Below are positions 1-5,981 of a DNA stretch of 40,733 bases, one piece after another. The notes below the pieces were generated by a model. The model worked only from the letters and a program-made list of their open reading frames with translations, made no database searches and was not told the origin of the DNA. Each line of letters starts with the position of its first letter. The stretch's first letter is position 1. Source of the DNA: a virus. The position numbers and the translations under genes were made by a program. Location: the IMG/VR virus record IMGVR_UViG_3300032322_002259, positions 1 through 40,733 of that record; one strand, written 5' to 3'.

Positions 1-68
1 AGCAACTGCTACGCACTGCACAGAAGCAGAAGAACGAGTATTTGGCTAAAGTAATCGCGGAGGCGTAA
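1..68 (+). CDS. 3' end of an unknown protein (partial)
   Basis: An open frame runs from the window edge to a TAA at 66-68 and encodes at least 21 residues ending KVIAEA, rich in Lys, Gln and Ala. The stop overlaps the next gene's ATG as TAATG, the translational-coupling junction common in this genome. That is why I call it coding. Nothing can be said about function because the rest lies outside the window. Confidence 0.5.
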   Translation, partial: QLLRTAQKQKNEYLAKVIAEA

Positions 69-412
69 TGGAGGCTGTGCGTGAAACCACTATTTGGACG
101 GGCGTTGAATATCAGCAACCCAATCACGACTACCTCCTCGACGGGGATAGAGTGGTTGCCTACAGGCCTTGGGGCACAGCAGAGGTCCGTGTCCTCTCAG
201 GAAAGATCAAGATCGATAGGCGCGGACGTAAGTTCGAAAAACTCCAAGACAACCCCTTCCATGAATTCATGCATGCGAAGAGGGAAGAGCCAGTGGTTGT
301 AGAAGTCAAAGGCAGCAAAGGCAACTCCTACTTTGTTAATGTAGAAGAGAAGACCTGTACCTGCCCTGGATTTACATTCCGTGGCAACTGTAAACATTTG
401 GAGACCCTATGA
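68..412 (+). CDS. Small SWIM zinc-finger protein
   Basis: The 114-aa protein ends in C97-x-C99-x8-C108-x-H110, the CxCx(n)CxH signature of the SWIM domain, a zinc-binding fold for nucleic-acid or protein contacts. About 90 residues with no recognised domain come first. SWIM domains occur in transposases, SNF2 ATPases and small phage proteins; here the domain is almost the entire C-terminus, so an adaptor or DNA-binding role is an inference. The start is fixed by the TAATG overlap with the preceding frame, and the end overlaps the next start as ATGA. It reads as part of an early operon. Confidence 0.75.
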   Translation: MEAVRETTIWTGVEYQQPNHDYLLDGDRVVAYRPWGTAEVRVLSGKIKIDRRGRKFEKLQDNPFHEFMHAKREEPVVVEVKGSKGNSYFVNVEEKTCTCPGFTFRGNCKHLETL

Positions 413-633
413 CCCCCGAAGAGTTTGAATACATTCGTCGTGCTGTAGAGGCCTTGGAAGATCCCGAGACCACCCTCATGTCACAGCATAAGATCCTTAA
501 GACGATGAGCCAGATCTGTGGCAAAAATGCCACAGACATCGAGCTGAACCTCATTGGGGAAGTAGATGTTAAGATCTCACGCAACTATCAAGATCTGCAG
601 AACAAGAAATTGGTTGACATTCTGAGCCGTTGA
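409..633 (+). CDS. Unknown 74-aa protein
   Basis: A 74-aa, mostly helical, acidic protein starting at an ATG that overlaps the previous stop (ATGA, 409-412), which supports translational coupling with the SWIM protein. I do not recognise a domain. The -35 box of the next promoter (614-619) lies inside its last codons, so promoter and coding sequence are superimposed. Function unknown. Confidence 0.7.
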   Translation: MTPEEFEYIRRAVEALEDPETTLMSQHKILKTMSQICGKNATDIELNLIGEVDVKISRNYQDLQNKKLVDILSR

Positions 634-642
634 TCGTATAAT
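614..642 (+). promoter_or_regulatory. Consensus sigma-70 promoter
   Basis: TTGACA (614-619), 17 bp, TATAAT (637-642): both hexamers are perfect. It drives the Api92-like gene, whose AAAGGAG ribosome site and ATG (668) follow with a leader of about 20 bases. It overlaps the end of the upstream gene. Host-type promoters like this are what T4-like phages use for early genes. Confidence 0.9.
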
Positions 643-667
643 AGTAATACTGTGAAAGGAGCGACAT

Positions 668-1300
668 ATGCCTAATTGGTGTTCAAATTTCGTAGAAGTA
701 GGACACGAAGATCCTACTAAGATCACTGCACTTGCAGAAGCATTCAATCGCGGTGAGTTCTGTGATCATGTGTGCCCAGTGCCAGAAGATCTTAAGATCG
801 TAGCAGGTTCGGTTGGTGATCCTGTGGCTCAAGCAGAGCTCGAGCGTAAGACCCGTGAGAATCGAGAGAAGTATGGTGCAGGCAACTGGTATGACTTCTG
901 CACAAGCCGTTGGGGAACCAAATGGGATGTAGGCGGTGATGGCTCAGAAGCCGATGTGCATCCAGATGGCAACTTGATGACCGCATCGTTTGATTCAGCC
1001 TGGGCTCCACCTATGGGAGTCTATGATGCTCTGGTTGAGCAAGGCTACACAGTTAGAGCCTACTACTATGAGAGTGGTATGTGCTTCGCTGGCATCTACG
1101 ACAACGGTAGCGATGACTGCTACTCAGACTGGGGTGATAGCCAGGGTGCCAAAGACACACTGCCCGCAGAACTAGATGACTTCTTTGCTATCTCTGAATC
1201 GCAGGCTGAATACGAGGAAGAGAATCGTATGGACGAAGAGCTCTATCGATTCGTCAAAGAGGGCGAAGAGAAGCGTAATCTAGAGTTGAAGACACAATGA
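668..1300 (+). CDS. Api92-like ferredoxin-fold phage protein
   Basis: The N-terminus MPNWCSN followed by a beta-rich segment is the hallmark of the Api92-like (YubB-like) family found in phages and plasmids. The family has a predicted ferredoxin-like fold and no established biochemical role. A Trp/Gly-rich middle (around residues 72-92, 'FCTSRWGTKWDV') and an acidic C-terminal tail are visible. At 210 aa it is a normal length. It has its own perfect promoter and strong ribosome site (AAAGGAGCGACAT before ATG), so it is likely an early, well-expressed protein. Its stop overlaps the next ATG (ATGA). Confidence 0.8.
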   Translation: MPNWCSNFVEVGHEDPTKITALAEAFNRGEFCDHVCPVPEDLKIVAGSVGDPVAQAELERKTRENREKYGAGNWYDFCTSRWGTKWDVGGDGSEADVHPDGNLMTASFDSAWAPPMGVYDALVEQGYTVRAYYYESGMCFAGIYDNGSDDCYSDWGDSQGAKDTLPAELDDFFAISESQAEYEEENRMDEELYRFVKEGEEKRNLELKTQ

Positions 1301-1590
1301 ATGTAGTCAAGCTCAACAGGAACTACAACGGTTATGGCTATTTCAGTCATCGGGTAGAGTTCTACGGTAACTCGGCTACAAGGATCAAGCAATGGATCCG
1401 TGTGCGTAATTGGCTGTGGTCGCAGTTTGGTCCTTCAGCTGAGCAAGCCCTAGCCCGGCCTGACAACTTCGAAGGTCGTCAACCAAAATGGGCCTGGGAT
1501 TCGGAGAAGTCAGCTATATATTTGGCAGAGGAAGCATTCACGATGTTTCAACTCAAGAAGGAGTTTTGGGAAAATGCCCAGAATCTATAA
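1297..1590 (+). CDS. Unknown 97-aa protein
   Basis: A 97-aa basic, aromatic-rich protein (many Trp, Tyr and Phe) whose ATG overlaps the stop of the Api92-like gene, so it is probably translated from the same early mRNA. No domain recognised. Its end overlaps the following gene by 17 bases in another frame. The compact aromatic pattern ('RVRNWLWSQFG', 'KWAWDSEKSAIYLAEEA') looks like a folded protein rather than a chance frame. Confidence 0.7.
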   Translation: MNVVKLNRNYNGYGYFSHRVEFYGNSATRIKQWIRVRNWLWSQFGPSAEQALARPDNFEGRQPKWAWDSEKSAIYLAEEAFTMFQLKKEFWENAQNL

Positions 1591-1768
1591 GTTTCAATTC
1601 GTGATAGAATGCAGTGGTGATGGTCGACCAGATCTAGGTCGAGTAGAAGAGATGATCGATCTCACCATGCAAGAGCTCGTATTCGATGATGAATTCGTTT
1701 CAGCATTGGACGAGAGCCAGGCTGTGAGCATCCAGGTTTTACCGCAATTTGGTAAAACGGATAGTTGA
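1574..1768 (+). CDS. Unknown 64-aa protein
   Basis: A small acidic protein starting inside the end of the previous gene; AAGAAGGAG around 1555-1563 gives a plausible ribosome site. No recognised domain. Its TGA stop (1766-1768) is embedded in the TTGACA -35 box of the next promoter, an arrangement repeated after three other genes in this block. Function unknown. Confidence 0.6.
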   Translation: MPRIYKFQFVIECSGDGRPDLGRVEEMIDLTMQELVFDDEFVSALDESQAVSIQVLPQFGKTDS

Positions 1769-1793
1769 CAGAATGGTTGGGTGGTGTTATTAT
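1765..1793 (+). promoter_or_regulatory. Sigma-70 promoter
   Basis: TTGACA (1765-1770), 17 bp, TATTAT (1788-1793). A perfect TATAAT also lies at 1791-1796 but with a 20-bp spacer. The -35 box contains the stop codon of the preceding gene. It drives the 100-aa protein gene at 1861 after a leader of about 60 bases. Confidence 0.8.
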
Positions 1794-1860
1794 AATGATA
1801 ATGCCACAATAGGCAGAAGCAACTAAGGCAAATTTAACAACTTTGAAAGGCAATTTTAAA

Positions 1861-2163
1861 ATGGCTACTGATAAACGTTTCGCTGTTGCAGGTGTTTCAA
1901 CCCTGGAAGGTAAGACCAAGATCCGATTCGCTAACGATACTATGCGCATCAAGATCCTCGCAAAGAACGGTCATACAGATGTGGAGCTGGTTGAGCTGCC
2001 CTCTGAGATGACCAAAGCAGAAGCTGTACAGCATCTACGTGCTGTGGGCTTTGGCGCAGGCAATCCTGCTGTAGAAGCAGCTATCGCCTACGCTGAGAAG
2101 AAGAATCCTGCGCCAGCAGGTAATAAGGTTACTGCCGCGAAGGTAGAAATCATTGCTGCGTAA
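1861..2163 (+). CDS. Unknown 100-aa protein, monocistronic
   Basis: The ATG at 1861 (MATDKRFAVAG...) follows a GAAAGG ribosome site, so I prefer it to the TTG at 1843. The protein has a beta-rich N-terminal half and an Ala-rich helical half with many Glu and Lys residues; no domain recognised. It is the one gene here with both its own promoter (1765-1793) and an excellent intrinsic terminator (2194-2219), a stand-alone unit probably made in quantity early in infection. Confidence 0.75.
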   Translation: MATDKRFAVAGVSTLEGKTKIRFANDTMRIKILAKNGHTDVELVELPSEMTKAEAVQHLRAVGFGAGNPAVEAAIAYAEKKNPAPAGNKVTAAKVEIIAA

Positions 2164-2193
2164 AGACCGATTCGCTCCCGGTTGCAGCATTTC

Positions 2194-2219
2194 GGCCCTA
2201 GTCCGCTAGGGCCTTTTTT
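2194..2219 (+). terminator. Intrinsic (Rho-independent) terminator
   Basis: GGCCCTAG (2194-2201), a 4-base loop, CTAGGGCC (2206-2213), then six T (2214-2219). The perfect 8-bp GC-rich stem with a U tract is the best terminator in the window. It ends the transcript of the 100-aa gene, and a new promoter starts two bases further on. Confidence 0.95.
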
Positions 2220-2220
2220 A

Positions 2221-2249
2221 TTGACAGTGCCGGGAAAAGGTCATACAAT
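2221..2249 (+). promoter_or_regulatory. Sigma-70 promoter, leaderless geometry
   Basis: TTGACA (2221-2226), 17 bp, TACAAT (2244-2249). The first ATG comes exactly six bases after the -10 box (2256), which is where transcription should begin, so the mRNA is predicted to start with an AUG. That AUG opens an 8-codon frame coupled to the next gene. Confidence 0.85.
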
Positions 2250-2255
2250 ATAGTT

Positions 2256-2282
2256 ATGAAGGTTGATAAATATCCCATATGA
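2256..2282 (+). CDS. Putative leaderless 8-codon leader peptide
   Basis: ATG at 2256 opens the frame MKVDKYPI and stops at TGA 2280-2282, which overlaps the ATG of the next gene (2279) as ATGA. The ATG sits at the predicted transcription start. The downstream gene has no ribosome site within reach (GAAGG ends 16 bases before it). I infer that ribosomes load on the leaderless AUG, read eight codons and restart on the overlapping ATG. The alternative is that the mini-frame is accidental and the downstream start is used directly. Confidence 0.4.
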   Translation: MKVDKYPI

Positions 2283-2605
2283 GCAAACTAGAATATCTTA
2301 TGCGACCCTTGATCGCATTCGATCCCTACAACAAAGATCATAGGCGTTACTACGCAGACTATCTAGAGTACGGTGGTTGGGGTCGTTGTCCAGTTAGGTT
2401 CATCTGCCCGGAAGACTGCGGCATGGACCTGCCCTCAATGATCAAGAATCGATTGATTGAATACTACACAGAGCGAGAGTTCGGTGGCGGCAAACTGGCA
2501 GAAGCCCGTTCTGAAAGCCTGGCTCGTACCGCTGACGACATGTATCGCCGGGCGGGACAACTGCGCAAAGAAGCGCAGGCTCTGCACCAACCCCGTAGGA
2601 CCTAA
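2279..2605 (+). CDS. Unknown 108-aa protein
   Basis: MSKLEYLMRPLIAFDPYNKDHRRYYADYL then a Cys-containing loop ('CPVRFICPEDCG', about residues 38-49) and a charged helical C-terminus. The 'D-x-x-N-x-x-H-R-x-x-Y' opening resembles conserved small proteins of aquatic phages, but I cannot name the family. It lacks a Shine-Dalgarno and probably depends on the overlapping 8-codon frame. One base separates it from the next gene, a membrane protein. Confidence 0.7.
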   Translation: MSKLEYLMRPLIAFDPYNKDHRRYYADYLEYGGWGRCPVRFICPEDCGMDLPSMIKNRLIEYYTEREFGGGKLAEARSESLARTADDMYRRAGQLRKEAQALHQPRRT

Positions 2606-2606
2606 T

Positions 2607-2981
2607 ATGACTGAAACCTTCCTAGCCTTGGCCCTTGGTTTGGCCGTGGGAATCTGGGTCACAGACCGTTTCCATCGTAGGATCATGCGGGATTTCCTCG
2701 AAGCCATGCAGTTCAGCGAGCAGGATCTGGCTCGGCTACAGCAGAGATTACAGCAGAAGTTAGAATCTGTCAACGATCCCGAAGAGCTGCCCACCGTAGA
2801 AGTCAAGATCGAAGAGCACAGCGGAGTCCTGTTCGCGTTCCGCAAAGACACGGATCAGTTCCTAGGCCAAGGTCCGGATCGTGAGGCGCTGATCCTTAGA
2901 CTCAAAGAGAACCTCTCAAATGTGCGCCTGATCATAGACAAAGAAGACGGCGCAGCTCTGTTGCAGAAAAACAACACCTAA
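2607..2981 (+). CDS. Single-pass membrane protein with cytoplasmic domain
   Basis: The start is ATG 2607 (MTETFLALALG), just after the previous stop and the AGGA site. Residues 3-19 form one transmembrane helix ('FLALALGLAVGIWVTD'); a charged helical linker (residues 22-55) and a compact alpha/beta domain of about 65 residues follow ('VEVKIEEHSGVLFAF...'). Such anchored small domains are common in the accessory blocks of marine T4-like phages; the role is unknown. An upstream in-frame extension was rejected because it overlaps the previous gene and lacks a ribosome site. Confidence 0.7.
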   Translation: MTETFLALALGLAVGIWVTDRFHRRIMRDFLEAMQFSEQDLARLQQRLQQKLESVNDPEELPTVEVKIEEHSGVLFAFRKDTDQFLGQGPDREALILRLKENLSNVRLIIDKEDGAALLQKNNT

Positions 2982-2986
2982 TTTGG

Positions 2987-3015
2987 TTGACAGATCGGCT
3001 CGTTGATCGTACAAT
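2987..3015 (+). promoter_or_regulatory. Sigma-70 promoter, leaderless geometry
   Basis: TTGACA (2987-2992), 17 bp, TACAAT (3010-3015), six bases, then the ATG at 3022. The bases around it (TTTGGTTGACAG ... CGTTGATCGTA) closely match the promoter at 614, which suggests duplication. No Shine-Dalgarno fits between the -10 box and the ATG. Confidence 0.88.
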
Positions 3016-3021
3016 AAGATC

Positions 3022-3252
3022 ATGAACAAAGCAAATGAAATCATCCAATGGACAGGCACCGTGTTCGTACTGCTGATGTATGCAGTGATGAACCTGTTTC
3101 CCCAACACTTCGTGTTCATCCAAGTGTTTGGACTGCTGGGTGCAGCCAGCTTCTTCGCATGGACCGTGCGTGTAAAGAACTACCCGCAGATGACTATCAA
3201 TGCGGTGGCGATGACCCTATGCGTCACAGGGTTAATCCGTCATTTTGGTTGA
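3022..3252 (+). CDS. Small polytopic membrane protein
   Basis: A 76-aa hydrophobic protein with two or three transmembrane helices (about residues 10-24, 30-47 and 57-71), joined by a basic loop 'RVKNYPQM'. No family recognised. The ATG lies six bases after the -10 box with no ribosome site, so it should be translated from a leaderless mRNA. Its TGA stop is inside the -35 box of the next promoter. Host-membrane targeting early in infection is an inference from position. Confidence 0.7.
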   Translation: MNKANEIIQWTGTVFVLLMYAVMNLFPQHFVFIQVFGLLGAASFFAWTVRVKNYPQMTINAVAMTLCVTGLIRHFG

Positions 3253-3277
3253 CAGCCCAGGATTTTGGGCATATACT
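3249..3277 (+). promoter_or_regulatory. Sigma-70 promoter
   Basis: TTGACA (3249-3254), 17 bp, TATACT (3272-3277). The -35 box contains the preceding gene's TGA. The leader reads into AGGAGCGAACT just before the ATG at 3309, a leader sequence shared with the promoter at 3653. Confidence 0.88.
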
Positions 3278-3308
3278 GTAGACACTGTAAACAACTTAGG
3301 AGCGAACT

Positions 3309-3656
3309 ATGACTATCACAGCAACCCCCGAGCAGATCCCACAGATCGTCCAAGAAGCCAAGTCAGCTGCGTATGCTGCTGCCGAGAAGTACTTCCGTGA
3401 AGTCCTGGGAGGTCAAGATCGTTTCGCCTGCGGCTTTGCCTGGGTCAACATCTATGGCGTCAAAGGCAACACCCGGATCGGTCGCGCACTGAAAGAGTGC
3501 AACATCCGTCCTTCATACACAGGCGGACTGCAGATGTATAACCCCAGCGGTTTCGGTTGCCAGAACGTGGATACACTTGAGGCCGGTGCTGCTGCGGCTG
3601 CTGCGGTGTTCAAGCGGTATGGTTTCGAAGCCTACGCGGGATCACGTTTGGATTGA
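3309..3656 (+). CDS. Unknown 115-aa phage protein
   Basis: A 115-aa protein: an N-terminal helix rich in Ala ('EAKSAAYAAAEKYFREVLGG'), a Gly/aromatic middle ('CGFAWVNIYGVKGNTRIG', about 41-58) and an Ala-rich helix near the C-terminus. The middle segment looks like a conserved motif of small phage proteins I have seen described only as hypothetical. Strong AGGAGCGAACT ribosome site, own promoter, and a stop inside the next -35 box: a one-gene expression cassette. Confidence 0.75.
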   Translation: MTITATPEQIPQIVQEAKSAAYAAAEKYFREVLGGQDRFACGFAWVNIYGVKGNTRIGRALKECNIRPSYTGGLQMYNPSGFGCQNVDTLEAGAAAAAAVFKRYGFEAYAGSRLD

Positions 3657-3681
3657 CAAATTGGCTGCTTGATCTTATAAT
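3653..3681 (+). promoter_or_regulatory. Consensus sigma-70 promoter
   Basis: TTGACA (3653-3658), 17 bp, TATAAT (3676-3681), both perfect. The preceding gene stops inside the -35 box. AAAGGAGCGAACT precedes the ATG at 3709. Confidence 0.92.
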
Positions 3682-3708
3682 ACAAACATAGTAACAAAGG
3701 AGCGAACT

Positions 3709-3945
3709 ATGAAACTAGGCGAAATGACCATATACAAGACATTCGGTACATACCAATTGGTCACGGACGAAGGCGATCGCTACTACGACTGCCGCCACAT
3801 CCACAGTGGTCAGACCTGCACCGCAGACTCGATCAAAGAAGCTAAGAAGTGCCTAGAGGACATGGACGTGGACCATAGGGACATCCAGGCAGCGATCCGC
3901 AAGCTCTCGATCTACGGCTACAAGGTCTACAAAGAAATTGGTTGA
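3709..3945 (+). CDS. Unknown 78-aa protein
   Basis: A 78-aa protein starting with a beta-like segment ('TYQLVTDEGDRYYDCRHIHSG') followed by two amphipathic helices ('SIKEAKKCLEDMD', 'IQAAIRKLSIYGYKVYKE'). No known domain. It has a perfect promoter and AAAGGAG site, so probably good early expression. Its TGA stop is inside the following -35 box. Confidence 0.75.
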   Translation: MKLGEMTIYKTFGTYQLVTDEGDRYYDCRHIHSGQTCTADSIKEAKKCLEDMDVDHRDIQAAIRKLSIYGYKVYKEIG

Positions 3946-3970
3946 CAGCTGATCCAAACGATCATATACT
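3942..3970 (+). promoter_or_regulatory. Sigma-70 promoter
   Basis: TTGACA (3942-3947), 17 bp, TATACT (3965-3970). It overlaps the preceding stop codon like its siblings. It drives the operon 4000-4584 (membrane protein, 74-aa protein, lipoprotein) through an AAGGAG site. Confidence 0.88.
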
Positions 3971-3999
3971 GTAAACACTTAGACAACAAGGAGCAGACA

Positions 4000-4185
4000 A
4001 TGACTAGATCAGAAACCCGAGTATTCTTCTTCGTAATGATGGGCATCCTGCTGACGATGCTGGGCGTGGGCGGCGTAGAGAACAGCATTACCGACGCTGA
4101 ACTACTGCAGAGCCTAGCAGTGTCAGCAGTGGGTCTGCTGCTGATGTGGGTAGCTACACTGATGATCCGCCAGGGGCAGCAATGA
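4000..4185 (+). CDS. Two-helix small membrane protein
   Basis: A 61-aa protein with two transmembrane helices (about residues 8-23, 'VFFFVMMGILLTMLGV', and 38-56), a short acidic loop between them and a basic tail. First gene of a three-gene unit with a good ribosome site (AAGGAGCAGACA). Its stop overlaps the next ATG as ATGA. Holin-like in size and topology, but nothing specific supports that; no endolysin is nearby. Confidence 0.7.
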   Translation: MTRSETRVFFFVMMGILLTMLGVGGVENSITDAELLQSLAVSAVGLLLMWVATLMIRQGQQ

Positions 4186-4406
4186 CTATCACGCTCGAAG
4201 GACTCTCACAGCAGCAATATCAGATCGCTGATATGCTATGGAGCTGCGAATCGCAAGAGGATGTGCAAAGGCTGTTACGAGCTATGCCCCCGGAGTATCG
4301 TCGGGATGCAGAAACCATACACCAACTCATGATCGCAGCAGTCATGGATCAACACAGGGAGATCACGGAAGATGTTAAAGCTATTATACGCAGCATCTGT
4401 AGTTAG
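4182..4406 (+). CDS. Unknown 74-aa protein
   Basis: The start is ATG 4182 (MTITLEGLSQQQYQIAD), chosen because it overlaps the previous stop as ATGA. Entirely helical and soluble; 'QIADMLWSCESQEDVQRLL' resembles small phage proteins of unknown role. Its last 35 bases overlap, in another frame, the start of the lipoprotein gene, a compact nested arrangement. Confidence 0.7.
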   Translation: MTITLEGLSQQQYQIADMLWSCESQEDVQRLLRAMPPEYRRDAETIHQLMIAAVMDQHREITEDVKAIIRSICS

Positions 4407-4584
4407 CGTACTGCTAGCAACTACAGGCTGCGCGGGCTACAGGGCAGGACAGGTGCCCTGGGACCCTCCTCGGGGACAGGCCATGTTCGAACAGATACCT
4501 CACTGGGATGATGCGGCTCGCAGGCTCTGTGGCGGTCACCTTAGACCTGAGCAGAGGACGGCGATGATGACCGACCGGTGTTGA
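4372..4584 (+). CDS. Small lipoprotein
   Basis: A 70-aa protein with a classic lipoprotein signal: MLKLLYAASVVSVLLATTGC, so the lipidated residue would be Cys20 (T-T-G-C box, slightly off consensus at -3). The mature part is Pro- and Trp-containing and ends in a Cys-rich segment 'CGGHLRPEQR ... TDRC'. Likely exported and anchored in the outer or inner membrane of a Gram-negative host. Rz1-type spanin subunits are also small proline-bearing lipoproteins nested in another gene, but the overlapping partner here lacks the signal anchor of an i-spanin, so I do not call it Rz1. Surface exclusion is another possibility. Confidence 0.75.
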   Translation: MLKLLYAASVVSVLLATTGCAGYRAGQVPWDPPRGQAMFEQIPHWDDAARRLCGGHLRPEQRTAMMTDRC

Positions 4585-4618
4585 TGGTGGTGGTCATGGT
4601 GGGGCGACCGGTTAGTAT

Positions 4619-4646
4619 GTTAGTAGCTGCTAACTAGCTAATTTTT
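4619..4646 (+). terminator. Weak candidate terminator
   Basis: GTTAG (4619-4623), 6-base loop, CTAAC (4630-4634), and a T5 run at 4642-4646 after a 7-base gap. It lies in the 171-base gene-free gap 4585-4755 after the early operon, where a terminator is expected. The stem is short and the U tract not adjacent. The gap also holds a direct repeat CGACCGGT (4572-4579 and 4605-4612); I see nothing else in it except the late-promoter-like element at 4743. Confidence 0.3.
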
Positions 4647-4742
4647 GGTAGGGGTCTAAAATCACCACCCTGAAAAGATAAGTACTTGACCTAAATTTTT
4701 TGCGCGGCCAATTTTTTTATCCTGCAGACCCCATTTCTGCAA

Positions 4743-4750
4743 AATAAATA
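4743..4750 (+). promoter_or_regulatory. Late-promoter-like AATAAATA
   Basis: AATAAATA fits the NATAAATA late consensus of T4-like marine phages and ends five bases before the ATG at 4756, with no ribosome site between. If used, the mRNA would be leaderless. A chance AT-rich match cannot be excluded. Confidence 0.35.
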
Positions 4751-4755
4751 TCATC

Positions 4756-4953
4756 ATGCGTAAACTGTATCTCACACTTAATCTCATCCCCGCACCATTG
4801 TTCTTGATAGGGTTTATTCTCAGTGTAATCAATCCTAGCAGTATATGTGGTTCCTGGCCCTACGAAATGTCAGCAATGTGGTTCATTATGACAGTGGCAC
4901 ATATTACACCGTGGTTGTTATGGTGTCAACAGCGAGACCTTTCCCGGGATTGA
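4756..4953 (+). CDS. Small two-helix membrane protein
   Basis: A 65-aa protein with two hydrophobic helices (about residues 5-25, containing 'PLFLIGFILSVI', and 39-56, 'MWFIMTVAHITPWLLW') and short polar ends. The Pro/Trp-rich second helix and clean helix boundaries look like a real membrane protein. No ribosome site; a NATAAATA element lies five bases upstream. Its end overlaps the opposite-strand gene ending at 4918 by 36 bases, so at least one of the two could be spurious. Confidence 0.55.
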   Translation: MRKLYLTLNLIPAPLFLIGFILSVINPSSICGSWPYEMSAMWFIMTVAHITPWLLWCQQRDLSRD

Positions 4954-5130
4954 AAAACAGCAGTGGTATGCTCCCTGTAACACAGCCCACGATTCCCAAT
5001 AGTATATCTCCAATAGATCTTGTCTATCTCTAGGACACCAAGCTAGATCTTGTATTTTGATCACACCCTTGGGACCTCGTATCACCACAGTGCAGTGGTA
5101 TTCTCCAGTATGGTCAAGCACAGTCAGCAC
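4918..5130 (-). CDS. Unknown 70-aa protein, GTG start
   Basis: Starts at GTG (5128-5130) after a GGGAGAG ribosome site, 15 bases below the stop of the 262-aa membrane protein, so probably the second gene of that operon. The sequence (LTVLDHTGEYHCTVVI... then 'GVIKIQDLAWCPRD') reads like a small beta barrel with several Trp and Cys residues. Codon choice (GAT CTA, AGA, GGA) matches neighbouring genes. Function unknown. It converges on and overlaps the end of the + strand membrane protein. Confidence 0.55.
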   Translation of the reverse strand: MLTVLDHTGEYHCTVVIRGPKGVIKIQDLAWCPRDRQDLLEIYYWESWAVLQGAYHCCFSIPGKVSLLTP

Positions 5131-5145
5131 GTCATACTCTCCCGC

Positions 5146-5934
5146 TTATACGCCGGCCTTGGGTTCACAGTCCACCCAGACTAGATTGTTATACTGCTTA
5201 TACAGTAGACTACCTTTGGGCAGCACACAGACTCCCAGTTCAGGATAGCGTTCTATGCGTATCTGCACAGTGGCCCATACTAACCACCCTAGATACAAGA
5301 TCGCAGTCACGGTTAAGACCGCACACACGATCTTGTACTGTAGTCTACGACGCTGTCTACTTCGCTGTCTAGCCAGTTCTTCGTTTTTGCGCATCTGTAT
5401 CTGTATGGCCCCCGTCTGCTCTTTGCCCACACGCTTCATCATTTCTTCAACTTCAGTCCACAGTGCGCCCAGTTCTGGAGGACTGTTGTAGACCATTATT
5501 TCTCTCAGTTCTGTGCTCATCTGCTCCAGCTGTTTGCGCATCAGCACACGCTGTAGTGCTCTGCGCCCTAGGCTTTCTTCGCCAGTGTAGACTTCAGTCT
5601 TTGATCTGCGTTCTTCTTCATCGAACACTGCTCTGCACTTGTAGTAGTTGTCAAAGTAAGTGCCCAGATGATTACCGATTTCTTGATATATGTTTGTGGT
5701 TTCGCCATCGCGCTTGTTTAGGCCGATGATGCGATTCTTTTCTTCTATGTATTGATTGCGCTCTGCTACCGTGGGCGGTCTGTGCAGGAACTTGTTGTGG
5801 AATTGGTCATCCAGATCTTTCAGCACGTCTTTGACATCGCCCGCAGCACCTTTGATATCTTTGTATAGCTTACAGCCTTCCTTGACTAGCTTTACAGCAC
5901 CGTTGGCCAAGGCAAACAGGGTCACTGGGTCCAC
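5146..5934 (-). CDS. Membrane-anchored coiled-coil protein, GTG start
   Basis: A 262-aa protein starting at GTG (5932-5934) nine bases after AGGAGCGA. Residues 1-45 are an amphipathic helix with Gly/Ala ('VKLVKEGCKLYKDIKGAAGD'); 50-190 are charged helices rich in Arg, Glu and Gln; a strongly basic stretch 'RQRSRQRRRLQYK' precedes one transmembrane helix (about 203-227); about 35 residues follow. The positive-inside rule puts the long N-terminal part in the cytoplasm. Structural proteins with similar layout occur in marine T4-like phages, but I cannot assign it. Two GC-rich hairpin/T7 elements lie directly upstream. Confidence 0.8.
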   Translation of the reverse strand: MDPVTLFALANGAVKLVKEGCKLYKDIKGAAGDVKDVLKDLDDQFHNKFLHRPPTVAERNQYIEEKNRIIGLNKRDGETTNIYQEIGNHLGTYFDNYYKCRAVFDEEERRSKTEVYTGEESLGRRALQRVLMRKQLEQMSTELREIMVYNSPPELGALWTEVEEMMKRVGKEQTGAIQIQMRKNEELARQRSRQRRRLQYKIVCAVLTVTAILYLGWLVWATVQIRIERYPELGVCVLPKGSLLYKQYNNLVWVDCEPKAGV

Positions 5935-5981
5935 TGTAGGTCGCTCCTAAAAAAACCGCTACCGCTTGCGCTTCGCGCTAG

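Noticed and set aside
2265-2272. GATAAATA late promoter before gene 2279
   Set aside because: It lies within the leader mini-frame of a clear sigma-70 promoter; probably coincidental coding sequence.
2435-2851. 138-aa open frame on the - strand
   Set aside because: Antisense to two coupled + strand genes; no promoter or ribosome site and odd composition.
4372-4584. Rz1-type spanin lipoprotein
   Set aside because: It is a nested lipoprotein, but the overlapping gene has no signal-anchor helix and no lysis genes are near.
5255-5950. Several + strand frames of 60-90 codons
   Set aside because: All are antisense to the 262-aa membrane-anchored protein, Cys/Ser-rich, with no start signals.
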